From NCBI RefSeq assembly GCF_017368475.1, contig NZ_JAFNJE010000008.1, positions 104,840-168,839 of the forward strand: a stretch of DNA of 64,000 nt, given 5' to 3'. Each line of letters opens with the position of its first letter. Position 1 is the stretch's first letter. This document shows, piece after piece, positions 57,685 to 64,000 of the stretch. The notes below the pieces were generated by a model. The model saw nothing but the letters and a program-made list of their open reading frames with translations, was not told the origin of the DNA and searched no databases. The DNA comes from Alteromonas sp. 5E99-2 (GTDB lineage: Bacteria > Pseudomonadota > Gammaproteobacteria > Enterobacterales > Alteromonadaceae). The position numbers and the translations under genes were made by a program.

Positions 57685-57747
57685 TGCACAGTCCCTTAAG
57701 GTAGTAATATGGGAATAAGTAAGTTAAGCATAGTCATATGCTAAATC

Positions 57748-57753
57748 ATTATA
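57748..57753 (-). promoter_or_regulatory. Possible -10 element of the cysD operon
   Basis: A perfect TATAAT on the minus strand lies 64 bases upstream of cysD. No good -35 stands 16-18 bases before it, which would fit dependence on an activator such as CysB; no CysB site was recognised. In the rest of the 501-base spacer up to 58185 nothing further was seen. Confidence 0.4.
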
Positions 57754-58185
57754 TGCATAGAACAATAACACAATTAGGCAGTAATCGATTATTCAATTTA
57801 GCTATGTCTAATAGGTATTTTATTCCAAATTGACTATTTTGTTTAAAAATCACTTCGCAATACAGGTTTTGTAGTAAAGAAAAATTCATTACTACAATTT
57901 GTTCTATACTCTATTGGCGTTTTTCATTTTAAAACGTTGACTAAGGAAAATGAGCTGAGGCTTAAAAATAATCAATATTACACTCTGACCATGACTTCAA
58001 TGACGATAACTTTAGAATAACTTTGCCGATGGGAAAAAATTTAAATGCTCTTGGTCGGAATAGGGAAAACCCAATATTAATAATAAAATCAATAGTATTT
58101 AGTAATTACATCTATCGATAAAGAGTATTATACATTCACCTGTTACTACGCAATATTATATCCATAACGCAAACCTACACTGGAA

Positions 58186-59652
58186 ATGGAAATGACAATA
58201 AATAATAAACTGACTACAGCTAATGGCGCTCCTGTCGCTGACAATCAAAATGCACAAACTGCTGGGCCTCGAGGGCCAATGCTTCTTCAAGATGTATGGT
58301 TCCTTGAGAAGCTAGCACACTTTGATCGCGAGGTAATTCCTGAGCGACGCATGCATGCAAAGGGGTCCGGCGCATACGGAACTTTTACTGTTACTCATGA
58401 TATTTCTAAATATACGAAAGCCAGTATATTTTCCGAGATAGGCAAAAAAACCGAAATGTTTGTTCGCTTTTCTACCGTTGCTGGTGAGCGTGGTGCAGCA
58501 GATGCAGAACGTGATATCCGTGGTTTTGCGATGAAATTTTACACTGATGAAGGAAACTGGGATTTGGTGGGCAATAACACCCCAGTATTTTTCCTAAGAG
58601 ATCCATTAAAGTTTCCTGATTTAAATCACGCGGTTAAACGAGATCCACGTACAAACCTACGTTGTGCGAATACCAATTGGGATTTTTGGACTCTGCTTCC
58701 AGAAGCTTTGCACCAAGTCACTATTGTGATGAGTGATCGTGGGATCCCACGTACTTACCGTCATATGCATGGCTTTGGTAGTCACGTGTTTAGTTTTATC
58801 AATTCAGATAACGAGAGATCGTGGGTCAAATTCCACTTCGAAACGCAGCAAGGTATTGAAAACTTGACTGATGAGGAAGCGGAAGTGTTAGTGGGTAAAA
58901 ACCGTGAAAGCCATCAACAAGATTTGTATGAATCGATTGAAGCAGGAGATTACCCTCGCTGGACATTAAAAGTGCAAATTATGACCGAGCAACAAGCAAG
59001 AGAATGCTCTTATAATCCTTTTGATTTAACTAAAGTTTGGTCTCACGCTGATTTTCCATTAATCGATGTAGGGGTAATGGAATTAAACCGCAACCCAGAT
59101 AATTATTTTGCTGAAGTAGAGCAAGCCGCCTTTGCTCCTGCAAACGTTGTTCCGGGGATTAGTTTTTCTCCAGACAGAATGTTGCAAGGACGTTTATTTT
59201 CTTATGGTGATGCGCAGCGTTATCGTTTAGGGGTCAACCACGCACATATTCCAGTAAACCAACCCCGTTGTCCTGTGAATTCATATCACCGCGATGGCGC
59301 TATGCGTGTAGACGGAAATTTCGGCAGCACGAAGGGCTATGAACCAAATAGTTTGGGGTTATGGCAAGAACAGCCTCATGCAAAAGAGCCGCCATTACAA
59401 CTTGATGGTAATGCATATAACTGGGAGTTTGGTGAAGATGATAGCGATTATTTCTCTCAGCCCCGTGCTCTATTTAACCTTATGTCGTCAGAACAACAAC
59501 AGGTGCTGTTTGATAATACCGCTAGAAGTCTTGGCGGAGCATCGGTCGAAGTTCAACATCGTCACATTTACAATTGTTATCAAGCATCTCCAGCTTATGC
59601 AGAAGGTATTGCAAAAGCACTTGGAATTAACTTGGATGATGTTGCGCTGTAG
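58186..59652 (+). CDS. katA: Cytoplasmic catalase
   Basis: Protein of 488 residues (ATG at 58186, or 486 from 58192) without a signal peptide. It shows [12 protein letters not shown] with the catalytic His, [17 protein letters not shown] with the Asn, and [14 protein letters not shown] with the heme Tyr. It is a small-subunit catalase. The divergence from the exported catalase at 45.5-47.1 kb is large, so these are separate lineages rather than a recent duplication. It is followed by a hairpin and an ankyrin gene. Confidence 0.93.
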   Translation: MEMTINNKLTTANGAPVADNQNAQTAGPRGPMLLQDVWFLEKLAHFDREVIPERRMHAKGSGAYGTFTVTHDISKYTKASIFSEIGKKTEMFVRFSTVAGERGAADAERDIRGFAMKFYTDEGNWDLVGNNTPVFFLRDPLKFPDLNHAVKRDPRTNLRCANTNWDFWTLLPEALHQVTIVMSDRGIPRTYRHMHGFGSHVFSFINSDNERSWVKFHFETQQGIENLTDEEAEVLVGKNRESHQQDLYESIEAGDYPRWTLKVQIMTEQQARECSYNPFDLTKVWSHADFPLIDVGVMELNRNPDNYFAEVEQAAFAPANVVPGISFSPDRMLQGRLFSYGDAQRYRLGVNHAHIPVNQPRCPVNSYHRDGAMRVDGNFGSTKGYEPNSLGLWQEQPHAKEPPLQLDGNAYNWEFGEDDSDYFSQPRALFNLMSSEQQQVLFDNTARSLGGASVEVQHRHIYNCYQASPAYAEGIAKALGINLDDVAL

Positions 59653-59670
59653 CTAATTTTTGAGTTAAAA

Positions 59671-59698
59671 GCGGGCTGAGTCAATCAGTCCGCATTTT
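59671..59698 (+). terminator. Hairpin between catalase and ankyrin gene
   Basis: Arms GCGGGCTGA / TCAGTCCGC (one G-T pair) around a five-base loop, then ATTTTC. It is a weak intrinsic terminator in the same place as the one in the periplasmic catalase module and would reduce but not abolish read-through to the ankyrin gene. Confidence 0.6.
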
Positions 59699-59727
59699 CA
59701 AAATTCAAATAACGGAGTATCAAATAT

Positions 59728-60243
59728 ATGAAAACTTGGAGTGACTATAAAACCACCTTTCGCAGTGAGTCTAATCTACTAGATTACGCTCGTACAGGAG
59801 ATTTGCCAGGACTCGTACACCTTGTGACTGATGATCCGAATGTTGATCTTGATATGAAAAATGCTCGTGGGTATTCCGCGCTTATGTTAGCTGTTTATAA
59901 TGGCGAAAAAGATTATTGTGAAGCTTTATTGAAGCTTGGCGCCGATGTTAACTCAATGGATTTTATGGGTAATACGGTACTAATGGCATCGGCATTTAAA
60001 GGTAATGTAGAGATATTGAACTTATTATTACAATACGGTGCAAATACACATTTTAAAAATCATACAAACATGAACGCCAGAGACTGGGCTGCAATGTTTG
60101 GGCGTAAAGAAGCCGTAAGGTTTCTTGATAAAAACGCACCAAGCATTGATGCTTCCTCTAAACTTACTAATATGCTGCGGTTTATACAATTGAGTGTTCT
60201 ACTTTTGTTAGGAAAAAATAGAAAACTCAATCATCCAATTTAA
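59728..60243 (+). CDS. Cytoplasmic ankyrin-repeat protein, catalase partner
   Basis: Protein of 171 residues with no signal peptide. Three to four ankyrin repeats cover about residues 17-140 (GYSALMLAVYNGEKDYCEALL, GNTVLMASAFKGNVEIL). A hydrophobic helix near the end (IQLSVLLLL) may contact a membrane or partner. It lies 75 bases after the cytoplasmic catalase, mirroring the katB-ankB pair. Its role, help in catalase maturation or stability, is inferred from AnkB. Confidence 0.75.
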   Translation: MKTWSDYKTTFRSESNLLDYARTGDLPGLVHLVTDDPNVDLDMKNARGYSALMLAVYNGEKDYCEALLKLGADVNSMDFMGNTVLMASAFKGNVEILNLLLQYGANTHFKNHTNMNARDWAAMFGRKEAVRFLDKNAPSIDASSKLTNMLRFIQLSVLLLLGKNRKLNHPI

Positions 60244-60333
60244 TACAAATATCCACTGTATTATCCTAAATGTCAGTACAATCAAAGCAAGTATAAATTC
60301 ATTGACTGACTTGCACTTAGCAGGCTAAACATC

Positions 60334-61839
60334 TCATACAGAAGTCCGGCTACGCAATATAGTTTGCATATGAAGCTTAATGTTAGGCGTGTTATACAAA
60401 GCCTTTACCTGTGTTTTATAAGCGGTGACAAAAGCTTCTGAACTCGACACACACGAAAATAGAGATGCTAACTCTAGTAGTGAGTCTGAACGCTGGGCCG
60501 TTTTATTCGCGAATTGATGAACTTCGTCAGCCATTTCATCAGCAATAACCAATGGTGTTCCTTGTAAATCGACTTGTTTATCACTGTATAAACACCAAGC
60601 AGCTATGACTAATGTTGCACATTGGATCTCACCCTTTTTAGCTAGGTTTTCTACAATGGTAGGCAACATAAAAGTACTCAACTTTGCACTACTCTCAGAG
60701 CATATTCGCGCCAAGCTATCTTTGATATTGGGATTCGAAAAACGCTCAAATAACGTATTCTTATACTCATCTAAATCAATACCAGGCACGGCAGGTAAAA
60801 TGGGCGTGACTTCTAAATCCATGAAGAGCCTTAAGAACTCTGCAAATAAAGGGTCTTGTACACTTTCATCTATGGTACTGAAGCCATGCAGTGAGCCTAA
60901 AATGCCCAAAACAGAATGGCCAGCATTGAGCAGGCGAATTTTCATGTTTTCATAAGGGGTCACGTCATTAACAAACTGAGCGCCTACCTGTTCCCATTGC
61001 GGACGTCCTAAAGTGAACTTGTCTTCAATTATCCACTGATGAAAGGGTTCGCATGTTACTGGCCACTGGTCTCTTAAATCTAGCGTATTTAAATATGCAA
61101 TATCTTCTGGAGTGGTTGCAGGTGTGATGCGGTCAACCATAGCGTTTGGAAATGATACTGATGATTCAATCCATTTTGCCAACTCATTGTCAACCTTCAT
61201 TGCATAGGCAATAGTCATTTTCTTAGCGACATCACCATTGTGTTGTATGTTGTCGCAAGACTGAATGGTAAAAGGGGCTAAACCTCTTTTAAAGCGCAAC
61301 TGTAGTGCAGCAATCAGAAAACCAAACACCAAGCGCGGTGTATTCGGGTTAGCCAAATCGTGAATGACATCAGGGTTTGTAAAATCAAATTCCCCTGTTG
61401 CGGGGTTAAAATTATACCCACCTTCAGTGATGGTCAGAGATACAATTTTTGTTTCTTCACTGGCCATCTTGTTTATAACGGCTATTGGGTCATCACAGCC
61501 TAATAAAAAATCTGTTAGGCTTCCAATAACCTTGTTATCAATTGTACCATTTGGGTGACGTACTATGAGGGTGTATAGATAATCTTGTTCTTTGAGAATC
61601 GATTGCATTTTTCTGTCTGCATCTCGCAAACCTACACCACAAATCCCCCAACTTAAATCACCACTTTGAGCCATATATTCGTCGGTATAAAAAGCTTCGT
61701 GAGAACGATGAAAGCCACCTACACCAATATGAACAATACCCGAAGTAACTTTTGAACGGTCGTATGCCGGTACGCTAATAGCCGAAGGTAAGGCGTGTAA
61801 GTTTTGGTTATTTAAACAAATATTTGTTCGAGTTTGCAT
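60334..61839 (-). CDS. Mannitol 2-dehydrogenase family enzyme
   Basis: Protein of 501 residues, near the length of Pseudomonas mannitol 2-dehydrogenase (493), with strong similarity along the whole chain. The N-terminal Rossmann fold is followed by HIGVGGFHRSHEAFY, SFPNAMVDRITP and the catalytic motif KIRLLNAGHS (Lys-x5-Asn-x2-His). It oxidises mannitol to fructose with NAD; fructuronate reductase is a related alternative. It is preceded by an NCS1-type transporter gene with a 20-base gap, so uptake and oxidation appear coupled. Confidence 0.85.
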   Translation of the reverse strand: MQTRTNICLNNQNLHALPSAISVPAYDRSKVTSGIVHIGVGGFHRSHEAFYTDEYMAQSGDLSWGICGVGLRDADRKMQSILKEQDYLYTLIVRHPNGTIDNKVIGSLTDFLLGCDDPIAVINKMASEETKIVSLTITEGGYNFNPATGEFDFTNPDVIHDLANPNTPRLVFGFLIAALQLRFKRGLAPFTIQSCDNIQHNGDVAKKMTIAYAMKVDNELAKWIESSVSFPNAMVDRITPATTPEDIAYLNTLDLRDQWPVTCEPFHQWIIEDKFTLGRPQWEQVGAQFVNDVTPYENMKIRLLNAGHSVLGILGSLHGFSTIDESVQDPLFAEFLRLFMDLEVTPILPAVPGIDLDEYKNTLFERFSNPNIKDSLARICSESSAKLSTFMLPTIVENLAKKGEIQCATLVIAAWCLYSDKQVDLQGTPLVIADEMADEVHQFANKTAQRSDSLLELASLFSCVSSSEAFVTAYKTQVKALYNTPNIKLHMQTILRSRTSV

Positions 61840-61859
61840 AATGAGGTATTCCTTTTAAC

Positions 61860-63575
61860 TTAATCGACAACTTTGTTGTTTTGTTGCATAACCCAATAGG
61901 CAGAAGCAAAATAAATAATGGTGCAAATAAAGCCAATATCGAAAAATAGCTCTCTATTTTCTTCATACGCTAAGACATCTCCGCTCAAAAACATAGTGTT
62001 GAACGCTAACGCTAGGGTCGTAGCTAAACTAAGCAAAGAAATGGAATTTACTATTTTAGTCATTAGTGATTGTTTTTTTACTAATACCGGCTCGTGTTGC
62101 GCTTGTGCTTGATGATATTGCTCAACTTGATTGTCGTAATTATCAAGGCTAGCTTGTTGCTCAGGGTATTTTTTAGCTGCGCCATAACGCTTGGATAGTA
62201 AAATATAGACGACAGCAGTAAAGAACCAAGTAGGGATAAACAAATAATAAAACGACATTAGATCTAATGCATTAAGGCCAAAACCAAATGCTAACCCAAG
62301 TCCCCAAGACGCGACGGCGGGGGTACTGTGCGTTAAATTGCGGAAGGTTGCCCAATAACGGGTAAAGCCAATACGAGGAAATATAAAGTGTTCGGTAAAT
62401 ACAATAGCTCCAACAGGAACAACCAATAGGCCTGCATAGGTTAATAAAGGTAACATCTTGTTAAATACAAATGGGAAACAAGCTATACATACAGCAACAA
62501 TACCTACAATCAATGTTGTTTTAGTACGCGAGTGGTCTTTGAATATAGCTTGAGCCGCTAAACCCGCTCGATAAAGGTTTGCATTTGCGGTAGTCCAACC
62601 TGCTACTATAACTATCACTAAGCCAGATAAGCCTAAGGCTTGAAATGCTACATCACCTGGATCGAGCTCTACAATTGATTTTTGAACGATAACCGCTGTT
62701 CCTGCTCCCATTATACCCGCTGAAATCCACGCAATATAATGTCCAAACATCATGCCTGAAGATGTGCATAATCCATAGGTTCTACTTTTGGCATAGCGCA
62801 AAAGGGCCATATCGATTAATCCAACATGAGTAATTGTATTTGCTGCCCAAGCAAAGCCTATCACTTCAAGTAAGCCAATTCCTGGCTCACCTTGGGCATT
62901 GATACCTGTCCACACAGAAATGCTACTAATATGCATGAAGTCAGCCCAACTACTTAATGTTGTTGCACCAATAACGTGTTCGGCTAGTGCAGGCATTAAT
63001 ACCATAGGGCCGCTTATAAACATTACAAAAAGCCAAGGAGCACAAATTTTAGAAAAATTAGAGACTGCATTAAATCCATACATCGCAACCAGAACTACTA
63101 TCATACCCACTGCCAGCACAATGAGTACAAACCATGCATTTGTTGGGTACCAGTTTAATTGAGCGGGTATACCGAATGCGAATCGAACAGCAGTGGCAGA
63201 AACCGTGACCATAGCGGCTGAAATAACGGTAAAGATAATGACATTTACCCAGTTATATAGGGTGGTCATTGAGTTACCCGCAATCTTTTGTAAATAGGTA
63301 TAAAGGCTTAATCGCGTCTCAACAGCAATAGGTGTGGTGATTAACGTCCAACTCAAGACTGCAAGAAGGTTACCAATCAAAAGTCCTAACAATATATCTG
63401 TCATCGTTGCGCCAAGGGCTACAAAAGTTGCACCAATAACAAATTCAGTTGCCGCTACGTGCTCTCCAGCGTACAAACCCAGAAAATGACCCCATCCTTT
63501 GCGCTTATGCTTTGGTATAGGGAGCTGTTCTTCACTTATATTGTCAAAATTCACTTTAGACGATTCAGGTTTCAT
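61860..63575 (-). CDS. NCS1-family transporter, candidate polyol permease
   Basis: Membrane protein of about 571 residues (ATG at 63575; an in-frame ATG at 63587 gives 575) with about 12 hydrophobic segments. Start and loops (KRKGWGHFLGLYAGEHVAAT, GWTTANANLYRAGLAAQ) match the cytosine/purine/uracil/allantoin permeases. The C-terminus is longer than usual, with a Gln/His-rich hydrophilic segment (about 490-515) and two additional membrane segments. Its operon partner is mannitol dehydrogenase rather than a nucleobase enzyme, so mannitol is a possible substrate; this is inference. Confidence 0.75.
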   Translation of the reverse strand: MKPESSKVNFDNISEEQLPIPKHKRKGWGHFLGLYAGEHVAATEFVIGATFVALGATMTDILLGLLIGNLLAVLSWTLITTPIAVETRLSLYTYLQKIAGNSMTTLYNWVNVIIFTVISAAMVTVSATAVRFAFGIPAQLNWYPTNAWFVLIVLAVGMIVVLVAMYGFNAVSNFSKICAPWLFVMFISGPMVLMPALAEHVIGATTLSSWADFMHISSISVWTGINAQGEPGIGLLEVIGFAWAANTITHVGLIDMALLRYAKSRTYGLCTSSGMMFGHYIAWISAGIMGAGTAVIVQKSIVELDPGDVAFQALGLSGLVIVIVAGWTTANANLYRAGLAAQAIFKDHSRTKTTLIVGIVAVCIACFPFVFNKMLPLLTYAGLLVVPVGAIVFTEHFIFPRIGFTRYWATFRNLTHSTPAVASWGLGLAFGFGLNALDLMSFYYLFIPTWFFTAVVYILLSKRYGAAKKYPEQQASLDNYDNQVEQYHQAQAQHEPVLVKKQSLMTKIVNSISLLSLATTLALAFNTMFLSGDVLAYEENRELFFDIGFICTIIYFASAYWVMQQNNKVVD

Positions 63576-63858
63576 CTTAGTTACCAACCTTTTAATTTAT
63601 TGGTTATCTCATTTCATGCAATGCATAAAAGCTATTGCAAATCGAAGCGACCGCATCTCATAAGTGTTTATCAGCTTGAATAAAAAATGATACTTCACGT
63701 TACAGAAAGGAAAAAATACCTAATGATGGGGCATTTGCTATATATTTGGGCATAATCCCAGAAAGCCACTGTGACTGTCAATATTTTGTTAACAAATTTT
63801 TTATGTAAGATTATGGTTGACTCTAACGTAGCGTAATAGCCGATAGTAAAATACTTTA

Positions 63859-64000
63859 GGGCGTGTTGATCTTTGCTGTACAATTTTGCAGCGGTTTGTG
63901 CCCTGTTTATGCAATGCAGAACGACTGTAGTGTAGTTACTCTACATAAAGGAGTGATAAAGCAGCAGAAATAGGGCACAAGCACTGCCCGAAGGGTTCAA
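63859..64000. mobile_element. Possible end of an insertion sequence or structured repeat, cut by the window
   Basis: The last 140 bases differ in texture from the rest of the 63588-64000 spacer. They begin GGGCGTGTTGATC, which resembles a terminal inverted repeat, and contain nested dyads: GTTTGTGCCCT pairs with AGGGCACAAGC (63894-63904 and 63972-63982), TGTAG with CTACA inside, and GGGCA/TGCCC at 63973-63989. No open frame fits. This could be an insertion-sequence end, a MITE-like repeat or a structured RNA; the other half lies outside the window. Confidence 0.35.

Overview
The window comes from a marine gammaproteobacterium of the Alteromonadales, close to the Alteromonas/Glaciecola/Paraglaciecola group. 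The evidence is an AT-leaning sequence, a MotY-type sodium flagellar protein, an rsx/rnf operon linked to nth and gloA, E. coli-like housekeeping proteins (UvrB, AsnB, CysDNCQ, TrhP/YfhL) and genes for eating brown-algal material (a PL6 alginate lyase and mannitol 2-dehydrogenase). No phage, integrase, transposase gene or CRISPR array is visible, although the last 140 bases look like the end of a repeated or mobile element.

Layout. 1-3200: 3' end of motY, then a periplasmic glycerophosphodiesterase and a glycosyltransferase. 2818-9566: one long minus-strand operon rsxABCDGE-nth-gloA, in which the endonuclease III lacks the usual iron-sulfur cysteines. 9683-9912: two identical tRNA-Asn genes behind a strong promoter. 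9913-10652: an AT-rich spacer with several palindromes, one carrying two inverted DnaA-box-like sites. 10653-17430: MATE transporter overlapping uvrB, a LysR regulator, divergent queC/queE and a periplasmic binding-like protein. 17509-24881: asnB, an M28 lipoprotein peptidase, a DUF3025 protein, a Yip1-like membrane protein and a NatAB-type ABC exporter. 24900-34675: a catalase-fold protein divergent from a radical SAM/DUF547 pair, a DUF1501/DUF1800 secreted pair, a DEAD-box helicase and a CocE-type hydrolase. 34979-36627: trhP-yfhL behind an exact FNR-type box. 36664-44150: a histidine kinase and sigma-54 activator next to a MacA-like adaptor/ABC ATPase/two-permease efflux operon with its own sigma-54 promoter and palindromic activator sites. 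44379-48853: an EVE protein, a periplasmic catalase-ankyrin module, a decayed DHH phosphoesterase gene and a serine hydrolase. 49252-57684: PL6 lyase, a secreted beta-sandwich protein and the operon cysD-cysC-cysQ-cysN-SLC13 permease. 58186-60243: a second, cytoplasmic catalase-ankyrin module. 60334-63575: an NCS1-family transporter with mannitol 2-dehydrogenase.

How parts work together. The Rsx complex moves electrons across the inner membrane. The sulfate genes import and activate sulfate as a unit. The PL6 lyase and the transporter/mannitol dehydrogenase pair suit growth on brown algae. The two catalase-ankyrin modules give peroxide defence in two compartments and share the same design, with a hairpin between catalase and ankyrin gene. 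The sigma-54 regulator very probably drives the neighbouring efflux operon. The most unusual points are the cluster-less Nth, the DHH pseudogene hidden behind the serine hydrolase, the FNR box in front of an oxygen-independent tRNA hydroxylase, the catalase-like protein without an apparent catalytic histidine beside a radical SAM gene, and the twin catalase modules.
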